Source of the DNA: an uncultured Oscillospiraceae bacterium
GTDB taxonomy: Bacteria > Bacillota > Clostridia > Oscillospirales > Ruminococcaceae
Direction of reading: 5' to 3'
DNA length: 64,000 nucleotides
Assembly: GCA_934465295.1 (NCBI GenBank)
Contig: CAKSKU010000001.1
Location: 269,729-333,728 of the forward strand
Every line of letters starts with the position of its first letter. The stretch's first letter is position 1. Of the stretch, positions 17,015-25,965 are shown in pieces. Under the pieces are notes generated by a model. It was not told the DNA's origin. It ran no database searches and saw nothing but the letters and a program-made list of their open reading frames with translations. A program made the translations under genes and the position numbers.

Positions 17015-18196
17015 TCAGTGGTGGAAAAGGCGGATTCCCGTAAATGCCATTGCTATATTGTACTTGTTGCAGGTATCGATAACGTTGTCGTCACGGATAG
17101 AGCCGCCGGGCTGTGCAATATATTCCACGCCGCTCTTGTGCGCTCTTTCGATGTTATCACCGAATGGGAAGAATGCGTCCGAACCAAGGCAAACGCCTGT
17201 GTTCTTATCGAGCCATGCTCTCTTTTCCTCTGCGGTGAACACCTCGGGCTTTGTCTTGAAGATGTTCTGCCAAGCACCGTCTGCGAGGACGTCCATATAC
17301 TCATCGTGGGACATATAAACATCGATAGCATTGTCACGGTCTGCACGGCGGATACCGTCGATGAAGTCAAGTCCGAGCACCTTCGGGGACTGACGGAGCC
17401 ACCAGTTGTCGGCTTTCTGACCTGCAAGGCGTGTGCAGTGGATTCTCGACTGCTGACCTGCGCCGATGCCGACAGCCTGACCGTCCTTAACGTAGCATAC
17501 GGAGTTGGACTGTGTATATTTGAGGACGATGAGCGAGATAAGGAGGTCGCGCTTCTTTTCGTCGGGAATATCCTTATTGCTCGTTACGATGTTTTCAAGG
17601 AGAGCGTTGTCGATAGGAAGCTCGTTTCTGCCCTGCTCGAATGTTACGCCGAACACCTGCTTTGTTTCGATAGGTGCAGGCTTGTAGTTTTCATCGATCT
17701 TTATGATATTGTATGTGCCTTTTCTCTTAGATCTAAGGATTTCGAGAGCTTCGTCCGTATAGCCGGGAGCGATAACGCCGTCGGAAACCTCACGCTGTAT
17801 CATTTTTGCCGTGCAGACATCGCAGACATCGGAAAGTGCGATAAAGTCGCCGTAGGAGGACATTCTGTCAGCGCCTCTTGCTCTTGCATAAGCGCAGGCA
17901 AGCGGAGAAAGCTCGCCGAGGTCGTCTACCCAGTAAATTTTCTTGAGCGTATCGGAAAGAGGAAGTCCTACTGCTGCGCCTGCTGGTGAAACGTGCTTGA
18001 AGGAAGTCGCTGCGCAGAGACCCGTTGCCTTTTTAAGCTCACGGACAAGCTGCCAGCCGTTGAAAGCATCGAGGAGGTTGATATAGCCGGGCTTGCCGTT
18101 GAGGACTTCGATAGGAAGGTCGGAGCCGTCCTGCATAAAAATTCTCGATGGCTTCTGATTGGGGTTGCATCCGTATTTAAGCTGCATTTCGTTCAT
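17015..18196 (-). CDS. purH: AICAR transformylase, stand-alone (C-terminal half of PurH)
   Basis: Formylates AICAR to FAICAR. At 393 residues it is only the transformylase part of the usual bifunctional PurH of about 510 residues: it starts at MNEMQLKYGCNPNQKPSR and carries the catalytic FKHVSPAGAAVG motif. No MGS-like IMP cyclohydrolase domain is fused; that step is supplied by the adjacent PurO-like gene. ATG 18196 has GAAAGGA about 10 bases upstream; an in-frame TTG at 18214 overlaps this site and is rejected. It follows purO by 24 bases. Confidence 0.93.
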   Translation of the reverse strand: MNEMQLKYGCNPNQKPSRIFMQDGSDLPIEVLNGKPGYINLLDAFNGWQLVRELKKATGLCAATSFKHVSPAGAAVGLPLSDTLKKIYWVDDLGELSPLACAYARARGADRMSSYGDFIALSDVCDVCTAKMIQREVSDGVIAPGYTDEALEILRSKRKGTYNIIKIDENYKPAPIETKQVFGVTFEQGRNELPIDNALLENIVTSNKDIPDEKKRDLLISLIVLKYTQSNSVCYVKDGQAVGIGAGQQSRIHCTRLAGQKADNWWLRQSPKVLGLDFIDGIRRADRDNAIDVYMSHDEYMDVLADGAWQNIFKTKPEVFTAEEKRAWLDKNTGVCLGSDAFFPFGDNIERAHKSGVEYIAQPGGSIRDDNVIDTCNKYNIAMAFTGIRLFHH

Positions 18197-18220
18197 AATT
18201 CGTATTCCTTTCAAATTTTA

Positions 18221-18931
18221 TCAGCCGTTTTTGTTGACGATCCTTGTGTCGGACTCGCCCGTTGCAAGTTCAATATAGCGAACGAAGAGCGAAACCTTAT
18301 TGTCAGCGTTGAGTGAATCCCACACCATATCCGTGAAAGCGTCAATGTCAAGGTCGGTCATATCGACAAGCTTGGGTTCGCCCTCAAAGCTTGGGAGCGG
18401 TGAGCCGTCACCCATATATGTATGGATAAAGTGACCTGTGCCGTTGAGCGGCTTTTCGTAGGAGAAGGTGAAGCGCTCACGGCAGTCGGGGTTGCCGTCT
18501 GCTGATTTGAGGATAGACATTGAATAATCTCCGCATTTGTTGCAGACAATTCCCGAAATTCTCGGTGTGAAGTTCGGAGCGTCGTCCTCATACTCTCTTG
18601 TGCGGAGGGATTCCTCGAATGTTTTTCCCTCTTTCATAAGGTCATAGATAGTGTCGGTCTGGTCGCCGTTCGTTACGATAGTCATACCGTCAAGGACACG
18701 AACGGGAGAATAGATGATAAGGTGCGGATCGACCATTTTTGACGGGTCGAAAGCTTCGGTACGGATACCGTCAGCGGTCGGGAGAAAAACTCTGTTGCGG
18801 CTGTTTTCGCTTCTGCCCATAATAAAGTACGCAATTACAGCGTGTTTACCGTCAGCGGACTTGCCGATGATGATTCCTCGTCCGGGGTAAGCGTTTGCTT
18901 TAAGCTCGTTTTCGATAGAAAGTTTTTTCAT
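18221..18931 (-). CDS. purO: IMP cyclohydrolase, PurO-like
   Basis: Predicted to close FAICAR to IMP, the last step of de novo purine synthesis. The 236 residues (NAYPGRGIIIG, AVIAYFIMGRSENSRNR, FTPRISGIV, SYEKPLNGTGHFIHTYMGDG) match the PurO/IMP cyclohydrolase-like family known first from archaea (PF07826), unrelated to the MGS domain of PurH. Immediately upstream of the stand-alone transformylase, together replacing bifunctional PurH. GGAGGTACG precedes the ATG closely. Confidence 0.88.
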   Translation of the reverse strand: MKKLSIENELKANAYPGRGIIIGKSADGKHAVIAYFIMGRSENSRNRVFLPTADGIRTEAFDPSKMVDPHLIIYSPVRVLDGMTIVTNGDQTDTIYDLMKEGKTFEESLRTREYEDDAPNFTPRISGIVCNKCGDYSMSILKSADGNPDCRERFTFSYEKPLNGTGHFIHTYMGDGSPLPSFEGEPKLVDMTDLDIDAFTDMVWDSLNADNKVSLFVRYIELATGESDTRIVNKNG

Positions 18932-18946
18932 TTCGTACCTCCAAAT

Positions 18947-19681
18947 TTAATCAAAATATCCAAGATAACAGGTCACTTTATATTTAAGTTCAACGCTGCC
19001 GAAATCGTTCATTTTTTTGAAAAGCTGACGAAGCTCCCAGACGTAGCCGTCATAGCCGATATCATCGGGTCTGAGGGCGTAGGAGCGTGAGAGCGTGTTG
19101 CCGACAAAGCCGTCCTCATCGTAGGGAACGCTGAATTCAAGCTCTTTGTATTCGACCTCGGCGAAGTATTCGTTCCGCAGAAAAGCATCGCCCTCATTGT
19201 CCGAGCGCTTGCCGGCGTGACCTTTATAGCCGCAGTAGATACGGCTTATCTCGTCACGCTCACGGATAAGGTCGTCAGCCACCTTTGAGTTGAAGATAAC
19301 TGCGACCCTGCCGTTCGGCGCAAGTATGCGCTTGCACTCGGCTTTGAACTTTTCCTCGTCAAACCAGTGGAAGGCTGTTGCGGCGGTCACAAGATTGACC
19401 GAGCCGTCGGGAATTCCCGTATTTTCGGCAGGAGCTTTTATCACCTGCGCTGTCGGGACGTTTCTGTACAGCTTTTTCAGCATATCGTCATTAGGCTCGA
19501 CTGCGATGACCTTTTCCGCTTTCGGAATGAGCAGCTTTGTGAATTTTCCCGTGCCAGCTCCAATGTCTGCAACTGTTTTTGCGTTTGTTTCCGCAAAAAG
19601 CCAATCAACAAGCTCGGTCGGGTAGGACGGGCGGTATCTGTCGTAATCGTCAGCTTTGCCCGAAAATTTTTCCTCATTCAT
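18947..19681 (-). CDS. Class I SAM-dependent methyltransferase
   Basis: A 244-residue Rossmann methyltransferase: AdoMet motif I VADIGAGTGKFT, acidic motif II AVEPNDDM, and LVTAATAFHWFDEEKF, the pattern of the Methyltransf_11 family. The substrate is unknown. Its ATG overlaps the end of purN by 8 bases, implying translational coupling, yet no methylation step is known in purine synthesis, so its presence in the operon is unexplained. Confidence 0.85.
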   Translation of the reverse strand: MNEEKFSGKADDYDRYRPSYPTELVDWLFAETNAKTVADIGAGTGKFTKLLIPKAEKVIAVEPNDDMLKKLYRNVPTAQVIKAPAENTGIPDGSVNLVTAATAFHWFDEEKFKAECKRILAPNGRVAVIFNSKVADDLIRERDEISRIYCGYKGHAGKRSDNEGDAFLRNEYFAEVEYKELEFSVPYDEDGFVGNTLSRSYALRPDDIGYDGYVWELRQLFKKMNDFGSVELKYKVTCYLGYFD

Positions 19682-20300
19682 TGACGTATGCCTTTCCGTC
19701 TTTAATGGTTATTTTATCCTGACAGAAGAGCGAAACGGCTTTCGGGAGGAGCTTCCACTCGACATTTTCCATTATTCTGCGCTGGAGAATTTCGGGCGTA
19801 TCGTCATTTTCGACATTGACCGTTCCCTGCAGGATAATTGCGCCTGCATCAGCCTTTTCGTTGACGAAGTGGATAGTTGCACCGCTGACCTTTACGCCGT
19901 ATTCGAGTGCTTTTTCGTGAACTTTAAGTCCGTAGAAGCCCTCTCCGCAGAATGACGGGATAAGTGCGGGGTGGACATTTATTATCTTATAGGCATATTT
20001 TTTCGTCACGCACTCGTCAAGAATAGTCATAAAGCCTGCAAGCACAACGAGGTCGGCTTTTTCGCTGTCGAGCGCTTCAAGCAGAGCCTTGCTGTAGGAA
20101 ACGCTGTCGGGATATTCCTTTCGTGCGATCACCTTTGTCGGGATATCAGCCTTTTTGGCACGTTCAAGTGCGTAGGCATCGGGTTTTGAGGAGATAACGC
20201 AGGTGATCTTTCCGCCCTTTATCTCTCCTCTTTTCTCCGAGTCGATGAGTGCCTGCAAATTCGTTCCGCCGCCCGAAACGAGGACAACTATATTTTTCAC
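19674..20300 (-). CDS. purN: Phosphoribosylglycinamide formyltransferase
   Basis: Transfers formyl from 10-formyltetrahydrofolate to GAR, purine step 3. The 208 residues show VLVSGGGTNLQALID at the N-terminus, the catalytic INVHPALIPSF segment and GATIHFVNEKADAG. Located between purM and the methyltransferase. AGAGGTGC precedes the ATG. The gap to purM holds an 11-base inverted repeat. Confidence 0.95.
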   Translation of the reverse strand: MKNIVVLVSGGGTNLQALIDSEKRGEIKGGKITCVISSKPDAYALERAKKADIPTKVIARKEYPDSVSYSKALLEALDSEKADLVVLAGFMTILDECVTKKYAYKIINVHPALIPSFCGEGFYGLKVHEKALEYGVKVSGATIHFVNEKADAGAIILQGTVNVENDDTPEILQRRIMENVEWKLLPKAVSLFCQDKITIKDGKAYVNE

Positions 20301-20322
20301 GGCGCACCTCTTTCTTTATAAA

Positions 20323-20357
20323 ATATTCGGAATCGGGAAAAAACCAATTCCGAATAT
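20323..20357. repeat. Solo AATTCGG-type hairpin between purM and purN
   Basis: ATATTCGGAAT (20323-20333) and ATTCCGAATAT (20347-20357) are perfect 11-base inverted arms built from the same unit as the larger arrays, around a 13-base loop rich in A on the plus strand (U in the transcript). In the purine mRNA this is an intercistronic hairpin. Confidence 0.7.
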
Positions 20358-20373
20358 CGTTTATTTTGCAAAT

Positions 20374-21408
20374 TTATGCGATGATAACGCCGTCGTCGCC
20401 GTTTACAAGCTCACCGAGAACATAAGCGTCCTCGCCTGCTGCCCTGATAGCTGCGATAGCCTTGTCAACATCGTTCTTATCAACAACGACTGTCATACCA
20501 ACGCCCATATTGAATGTGTTGAACATATCTCTTTCGGGAATTTTGCCGACAGACTGTATAACGTTGAAGATAGGAAGAACCTGAACAGCGTTTCTTTCGA
20601 TCTTAACGGAAATTCCGTTCGGGAGGGAACGTGGGATATTCTCATAGAAGCCGCCGCCCGTGATGTGGCTGATAGCCTTGACATTAACGGTGTCGAGGAG
20701 CTTCATTACAGCCTTTACATAAATTTTTGTAGGCGTAAGGAGGCATTCGCCGAGAGTTGTTCCAAGCTCGCTGTAATGACGGGCAAGGTTCTGCTCGTTT
20801 ACTGTGAATACCTTTCTTACGAGGGAGAAACCGTTGGAGTGAACGCCGCTCGACTTGATGCCGATCATAACGTCCCCTGCTTTCTGTGTGTCGGGCTTTA
20901 AGATCTTGTCCTTGTCAACAACGCCCACGGAGAAACCTGCGAGGTCGTACTCGTCAACGGGATAGAAACCCGGCATTTCAGCAGTTTCGCCGCCGATGAG
21001 CGCACATTCGGACTGAACGCAGCCCTCTGCAACGCCCGAAACGATATCGGCTACCTTTTCGGGAACGTTCTTGCCGACAGCGATATAATCGAGGAAGAAC
21101 TGTGGCTTTGCGCCGCAGCAGATAACATCATTCACGCACATTGCAACGCAGTCGATGCCGACAGTGTTGTGCTTATCCATAAGGAATGCGATCTTGAGCT
21201 TTGTTCCAACGCCGTCTGTGCCCGAAACGAGAACAGGCTTGCTGATGCCTGTCATGTCAAGCTCGAAAAGACCGCCGAAGCCGCCGATGCCCGAGAGAAC
21301 GCCGCTTGTCATCGTTCTTGCAACGTGAGCCTTCATTAGCTCTACTGCTTTGTAGCCTGCGGTAACGTCAACGCCTGCTTCTTTGTAGCTTTCAGAAAAA
21401 CTTTTCAT
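20374..21408 (-). CDS. purM: Phosphoribosylformylglycinamidine cyclo-ligase (AIR synthetase)
   Basis: Closes FGAM to AIR with ATP, purine step 5. The 344-residue PurM has [16 protein letters not shown] at the start, [27 protein letters not shown] and [21 protein letters not shown] precedes the ATG. It follows purF by about 100 bases. The step 4 enzyme (PurL or PurSQL) is not in the window. Confidence 0.96.
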   Translation of the reverse strand: MKSFSESYKEAGVDVTAGYKAVELMKAHVARTMTSGVLSGIGGFGGLFELDMTGISKPVLVSGTDGVGTKLKIAFLMDKHNTVGIDCVAMCVNDVICCGAKPQFFLDYIAVGKNVPEKVADIVSGVAEGCVQSECALIGGETAEMPGFYPVDEYDLAGFSVGVVDKDKILKPDTQKAGDVMIGIKSSGVHSNGFSLVRKVFTVNEQNLARHYSELGTTLGECLLTPTKIYVKAVMKLLDTVNVKAISHITGGGFYENIPRSLPNGISVKIERNAVQVLPIFNVIQSVGKIPERDMFNTFNMGVGMTVVVDKNDVDKAIAAIRAAGEDAYVLGELVNGDDGVIIA

Positions 21409-21507
21409 TTTTTACTCCTTTTTTGAAAAACGCAGATCAAACACGTTCCCCACCGTTTCGGTCGCACGCTATGGCACTGATTCGGAACGATCTTCAGATC
21501 GGCATTA

Positions 21508-22932
21508 TTATTTTGTATGAATTTTGAACTCAAATTTGTCCTTTGGCATTTCGGTGGGAACTTCAACGGGATATTCGCCCGTGAAGCAGCCGTTGCAGAA
21601 GCCGCAGCCTGCATCCTCGGCAACCTTATTAAGGTTCTCAACGCTCAGATAGCCGAGCGAATCTGCACCTATCTCCTTTGCTATCTCATCTATCGACATT
21701 CTGCAGGCGATGAGATTTTCACGGCTGTCGATGTCCGTGCCGAAATAGCAGGGGTTCCTGAACGGCGGACAGGAGATCCTCATGTGTATCTCCTTTGCGC
21801 CCGCTTCACGGATAAGGTTGACGATACGCTTCGAGGTCGTGCCTCTTACGATGCTGTCGTCAACGAGGATAACACGCTTGTCCCTGACGGTCTCCTTAAT
21901 GACATTGAGCTTTATCTTGACGGAATTTGTGCGCTCCGTCTGGGTCGGCTGGATAAAGGTTCTGCCGACATAGCGGTTTTTGATAAATCCTACTCCGTAG
22001 GGGATCCCCGATGCGTTGGCAAGTCCGAGTGCTGCATCAAGTCCGCTGTCGGGTACGCCGATAACTACATCAGCATCGACAGGGTGTTCCTGCCATAAGA
22101 ATTCGCCTGCACGGAGTCTTGCTTTATGTACGCTGACACCGTTTATCACGGAATCGGGACGGGCGAAATATACATATTCAAATACGCACATATGAGATGG
22201 TCTGCCGCAGTGTCTTCTGTCCGAACGGATACCGTCACGGTCGATGACTACAAGCTCGCCAGGGTCTATCTCACGGACGAACTCTGCACCTACGCTGTCG
22301 AATGCGCAGCTTTCAGACGATACGAGCCAGCCGCCGTCAGCTGTTCTGCCGAGGCAAAGCGGACGGAAGCCGTCGGGATCTCTTGCTGCGATAAGCTTTG
22401 TCGGGGACATAACGAGGATAGAGTATGCACCTCTCAATTTGCACATTGCATTGGAAACGGCAACCTCGATAGACGGGCAGCTCAGTCTTTCCTCTGTGAT
22501 CGCATAAGAGATGACCTCTGTATCGTTAGTGGTGTGGAAGATCGCACCTCGCATTTCGTAGGTTTCACGGAGTTCTCTTGCGTTTACAAGATTTCCGTTA
22601 TGGGCAAGAGCCATAGGGCCTTTGACGTGGCGCACAACGAGCGGCTGTGCGTTGCTTCGGTTGGAGCTGCCCGTGGTGGAATAGCGGACATGACCGATAG
22701 CGGCTGTTCCGCTGCCGAGCGATTCAAGTATATCCTTTGTAAAAACATCACGGACAAGTCCGAGGTCTTTATGATAACTGAAAACGCCGTCATCATTCAA
22801 AACTATTCCGCAGGACTCCTGACCTCTGTGCTGGAGTGCATACAGACCCATATAGGTCTGCATTGCGGCATCGGTGCTGTTCGGGGTATAAACGCCGAAA
22901 ACGCCGCACTCCTCATGAATACTATCAAACAT
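21508..22932 (-). CDS. purF: Amidophosphoribosyltransferase
   Basis: Committed step: PRPP and glutamine to phosphoribosylamine. The 474-residue protein has an 8-residue propeptide and nucleophile Cys9 (CGVFGVYTP), glutaminase motifs YALQHRGQESCGI, GHVRYSTTG and HNGNLVN, and the PRPP loop VILVDDSIVRGTT. Cysteines in MCVFEYVYF, CPPFRNPC and CGFCNGC match the Bacillus-type [4Fe-4S] ligand regions, so an oxygen-labile, nucleotide-inhibited enzyme is expected. It starts 6 bases after the stop of a degenerate paralogue. Confidence 0.96.
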   Translation of the reverse strand: MFDSIHEECGVFGVYTPNSTDAAMQTYMGLYALQHRGQESCGIVLNDDGVFSYHKDLGLVRDVFTKDILESLGSGTAAIGHVRYSTTGSSNRSNAQPLVVRHVKGPMALAHNGNLVNARELRETYEMRGAIFHTTNDTEVISYAITEERLSCPSIEVAVSNAMCKLRGAYSILVMSPTKLIAARDPDGFRPLCLGRTADGGWLVSSESCAFDSVGAEFVREIDPGELVVIDRDGIRSDRRHCGRPSHMCVFEYVYFARPDSVINGVSVHKARLRAGEFLWQEHPVDADVVIGVPDSGLDAALGLANASGIPYGVGFIKNRYVGRTFIQPTQTERTNSVKIKLNVIKETVRDKRVILVDDSIVRGTTSKRIVNLIREAGAKEIHMRISCPPFRNPCYFGTDIDSRENLIACRMSIDEIAKEIGADSLGYLSVENLNKVAEDAGCGFCNGCFTGEYPVEVPTEMPKDKFEFKIHTK

Positions 22933-22938
22933 AGGAAA

Positions 22939-24360
22939 TCATTCCTTTCCGTTCCAGCAGTATGTGCAGAGCTTGCAGCCGTCAAGTCCGATCGCCTTTA
23001 TCGTTCCGTCAAGTGACTGGAATTCGAGCGAGGTGAGCTTTAAGCGGCGGCATATCTCTTCACGGAGAATTTTGCCTCTTTCGGTGTTTGTGTCACTGTA
23101 TTCGTCGATATAATTAAGTCCGTCAGCGCCCTCCTGCTCATCGATTATCTGTCTTGCGATGAGTTCAAGCTCGGAGGTGCTGCGTGAGAAGTTCAGGTAC
23201 TTGCAGCCGAACATTATCGGAGGGCAAGCCGAACGCATATGAACTTCCTTTGCGCCGTTTGCATAGAGGAATTCGACCGTTTCACGCATCTGTGTTCCTC
23301 TTACGATGCTGTCGTCAACAAAGAGGAGCTTTTTGCCCTCGATAAGCTCGTGTACAGGGATAAGCTTCATCTTTGCGACTTTATTTCTCATAGACTGGCT
23401 GGTCGGCATAAAGCTTCTCGGCCAAGTCGGGGTATATTTTATAAACGGACGTGCGAACGGTATGCCGCTGCGGTTTGCATAACCGATAGCGTGAGGAATT
23501 CCCGAGTCGGGAACGCCGCAGACATAGTCAACATCGGGCAGGCAGCCTTTTTCGATGTCGTGTTCAGCCATGATCTCGCCGTTTCTCGTTCTCATCGTTT
23601 CGACGGTCACGCCCTCATAAACAGAGTTCGGATATCCGTAATAAGTCCAGAGGAACGAGCATATCTTCATATCCTTTCCGCCGCCGTAAAGCACTTCGCA
23701 TTTATCCGAGGTGAGCTTTACTATCTCGCCGGGGAGAAGTTCACGATAAGTCTCATAGCCGAGCTTCTGGAATGCGAACGATTCGAGGGAAAGGCAGAAG
23801 CCGTCGCTTCTCTTACCTATAATAATAGGAAGTCTGCCGAGCTTGTCCCTTGCGGCGATGATGCCGTCGCTCGTCATGAGCATAAGGGACATTGAACCTT
23901 CGATCTTTTCCTGCGCATATCTGATGCCGTCAACGATCGAGCTTTTCTGTGCGATAAGTGCGCCGATGAGCGAGCTGGAATTTACGTTTCCGCTGCTCAT
24001 TACTTCAAAGCTTTCCGAGCAGCTGTTAAGTATCTCGTCGCAAAGTGCGGCGCTGTTTTTGATGATGCCGACTGTGCAGACAGCGTACAGACCGAGCTTT
24101 GAACGAACGAGGATAGGCTGCGGATCGGAGTCGCTGATGCAGCCGATGCAGATATTTCCCCTCATTCCCTCGATATCGCTCTCAAACTTCGTTCTGAAAG
24201 GTGAATTTTCGATCGAATGGATACTTCTCTGAAAACCGAGTTCGGGAGAATATGCGGTCATACCGCCTCTGCGAGTGCCAAGGTGGGAGTGATAGTCAGT
24301 GCCGAAGAAAACGTCGCTTATGCAGTCGTTGTGTGAAACTGCTCCGAAAAAACCGCCCAT
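22939..24360 (-). CDS. PurF paralogue with degenerate glutaminase domain
   Basis: A 473-residue relative of PurF. The phosphoribosyltransferase half is conserved: CGVPDSGIPHAIGYANRSGIPF, the PRPP loop LLFVDDSIVRGTQ, and cysteines in KICSFLW, ACPPIMFGC and CKLCTYC matching the Fe-S ligands of the neighbour. The N-terminal half is not: it begins MGGFFGAV, with Gly2 where PurF has its nucleophilic Cys; HRGQES reads LGTRRG; GHxRYST reads GNICIGC; HNG is absent. The flexible loop also differs (TPTWPRSFM for YVGRTFI). The start is secure, 3 bases after the purC stop with GGAG inside purC. It cannot be an ordinary glutaminase; an ammonia-using, heteromeric or regulatory role is inference. Confidence 0.88.
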   Translation of the reverse strand: MGGFFGAVSHNDCISDVFFGTDYHSHLGTRRGGMTAYSPELGFQRSIHSIENSPFRTKFESDIEGMRGNICIGCISDSDPQPILVRSKLGLYAVCTVGIIKNSAALCDEILNSCSESFEVMSSGNVNSSSLIGALIAQKSSIVDGIRYAQEKIEGSMSLMLMTSDGIIAARDKLGRLPIIIGKRSDGFCLSLESFAFQKLGYETYRELLPGEIVKLTSDKCEVLYGGGKDMKICSFLWTYYGYPNSVYEGVTVETMRTRNGEIMAEHDIEKGCLPDVDYVCGVPDSGIPHAIGYANRSGIPFARPFIKYTPTWPRSFMPTSQSMRNKVAKMKLIPVHELIEGKKLLFVDDSIVRGTQMRETVEFLYANGAKEVHMRSACPPIMFGCKYLNFSRSTSELELIARQIIDEQEGADGLNYIDEYSDTNTERGKILREEICRRLKLTSLEFQSLDGTIKAIGLDGCKLCTYCWNGKE

Positions 24361-24363
24361 TGC

Positions 24364-25080
24364 TTATTCTCCGAAAATACGCTTCATCATTTCCTGATAA
24401 GCTTCCTCTACGCCGCCCATATCACGGCGGAATCTGTCCTTATCGAGCTTTTCATGGGTCTTGCTGTCCCAGAAACGGCAGGTATCGGGAGAAATTTCGT
24501 CAGCGAGGATAATTTTGCCGTGGAATCTGCCGAATTCGATCTTGAAGTCGATGAGGTCGATGCCGATATTCTTGAAGAAGCCGAGCATAAACTCATTTAC
24601 CTTGAAAGCATACTTTGTGATGTCGTCGATCTCCTCCTGTGTTGCAAGTCCAAGACCGAGAGCATAGTAATCATTGATGAACGGGTCGCCGAGGTCGTCG
24701 TTCTTGTAGGAGAATTCGAGTGTTGGTCTTTTGAGAGGAGTACCCTCTGCGATACCAAGCTTCTTGGAGAAGCTGCCTGCTGCAACGTTACGAACGATAA
24801 CTTCGAGCGGAACGATCTCAACGTGCTTAACGAGTGTTTCACGGTCGGAAAGCTCTTCAACAAGGTGAGTAGGAACGCCTGCAGCTTCGAGCTGCTTGAA
24901 CATAAAGTTTGTCATCTTGTTGTTGACAACGCCCTTGCCTCTGATAGTACCTTTCTTTTCGCCGTTGAAAGCGGTCGCATCGTCCTTGTAGTCAACGATA
25001 ACGTAGTCGGGATCGTTTGTTGCGAATACTTTCTTTGCCTTGCCCTCATAGAGTTGTTCTGCCTTTACAATGTTTTCCAT
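24364..25080 (-). CDS. purC: SAICAR synthetase
   Basis: Ligates aspartate to CAIR, purine step 7. The 238-residue enzyme has [14 protein letters not shown] at the N-terminus, [36 protein letters not shown] and [10 protein letters not shown] with [14 protein letters not shown], all standard. AGGAGG lies close before the ATG. Second gene of the operon, 30 bases after purE. Confidence 0.96.
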   Translation of the reverse strand: MENIVKAEQLYEGKAKKVFATNDPDYVIVDYKDDATAFNGEKKGTIRGKGVVNNKMTNFMFKQLEAAGVPTHLVEELSDRETLVKHVEIVPLEVIVRNVAAGSFSKKLGIAEGTPLKRPTLEFSYKNDDLGDPFINDYYALGLGLATQEEIDDITKYAFKVNEFMLGFFKNIGIDLIDFKIEFGRFHGKIILADEISPDTCRFWDSKTHEKLDKDRFRRDMGGVEEAYQEMMKRIFGE

Positions 25081-25110
25081 AATTTATTCCTCCATTAATT
25101 TATTACAAAA

Positions 25111-25608
25111 TTATAAGCTGTTAAGTTCAGCCTGAAGCTTTGCATCCTTAGCCTTTACGCCCTCGAGCATATCGGTCTTAGCCTTTTCAAGCTTTTCGGC
25201 AAGCGCATCGTCCGAGAGAGCGAGCATCTGGACTGCAAGGATAGCGGCATTTTTTGCGCCGTCGATAGCAACGGTGGCAACTGGAATCCCGCTCGGCATC
25301 ATGACCGTAGCAAGGAGTGCGTCCATACCGTCGAGGACAGCGGACTTGCAGGGAATACCGATAACAGGGATAGTCGTGTGACCTGCAACAACGCCTGCGA
25401 GGTGAGCAGCCATACCTGCGGCGCAGATAATTACGCCGAAGCCGTTTGCTTTTGCGTTTGAAGCAAACTCGCTTGCGAGCTGTGGGGAGCGGTGAGCGGA
25501 CATAACGTGACATTCATAGGGAACGCCATAAGCCTTCAGCTCATCGATCGCTTTTTTGACAACGGGCAGATCGCTGTCGCTGCCCATAATGATAGCAACC
25601 TTTTTCAT
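25111..25608 (-). CDS. purE: N5-carboxyaminoimidazole ribonucleotide mutase
   Basis: Carries out the carboxylation-linked step forming CAIR. The 165-residue protein has the class I PurE motifs [12 protein letters not shown] (9-20), [10 protein letters not shown] with the catalytic His, and [15 protein letters not shown]. No purK is seen, so whether it uses N5-CAIR or acts differently cannot be told. AGGAGG precedes the ATG. First gene of the purine operon, about 190 nt after the likely transcription start. Confidence 0.95.
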   Translation of the reverse strand: MKKVAIIMGSDSDLPVVKKAIDELKAYGVPYECHVMSAHRSPQLASEFASNAKANGFGVIICAAGMAAHLAGVVAGHTTIPVIGIPCKSAVLDGMDALLATVMMPSGIPVATVAIDGAKNAAILAVQMLALSDDALAEKLEKAKTDMLEGVKAKDAKLQAELNSL

Positions 25609-25652
25609 AAAAAACCTCCTGCAAAGCTATGCGAAAAATGTTTAGGGTCTTC

Positions 25653-25691
25653 AAAAAAATATAAAAAGCTGCGAAACGATAATTTCACAGC
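25653..25691 (-). terminator. Terminator-like hairpin in the purine leader
   Basis: On the minus strand GCTGTGAAA-TTATCG-TTTCGCAGC (one G-U pair) is followed by TTTTTATATTTTTTT, ending 45 bases before purE. Lying between the promoter and the first gene, it looks like a premature terminator for attenuation. Confidence 0.6.
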
Positions 25692-25808
25692 ATTTTTGGC
25701 GTATAGTTACAGTAATATTATGAGAAAACGAGGGTTTGCGCACAATGAGAGGGATGAAAAAAACTCAAACACGGCAAGATCCCCCTTTATATTTAATCAA
25801 CTACTATT

Positions 25809-25837
25809 ATTTTACTTTATTTTGATGACTATTTCAA
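25809..25837 (-). promoter_or_regulatory. Purine operon promoter
   Basis: On the minus strand TTGAAA (25832-25837), 17-base spacer, TAAAAT (25809-25814). It gives a leader of about 190 nt ending at purE. Confidence 0.6.
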
Positions 25838-25885
25838 GTCCTAATCGAAAATATTTTAAATTTTATATAAATTACAAAATACATC

Positions 25886-25914
25886 TTGCAATTTCGCAAT
25901 TGATATGTTATAAT
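25886..25914 (+). promoter_or_regulatory. Ferredoxin promoter
   Basis: TTGCAA (25886-25891), 17-base spacer and TGTTATAAT, an extended -10 (TATAAT 25909-25914). About 50 bases before the ferredoxin ATG. Confidence 0.8.
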
Positions 25915-25965
25915 GACGAATATAGGAAAGCCCTATTTCCTAATACTTATGGGAGGTGTCATACT

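Noticed and set aside
17009..17989. 326-codon plus-strand frame
   Set aside because: Fully antisense to the AICAR transformylase; Cys/Val-rich shadow composition.
22126..23016. 296-codon plus-strand frame
   Set aside because: Antisense to purF; no start context or family features.
25609..25810. Known purine or ZTP riboswitch in the purine leader
   Set aside because: Conserved core sequences of those classes are not visible on the minus strand; kept only as an unidentified leader.
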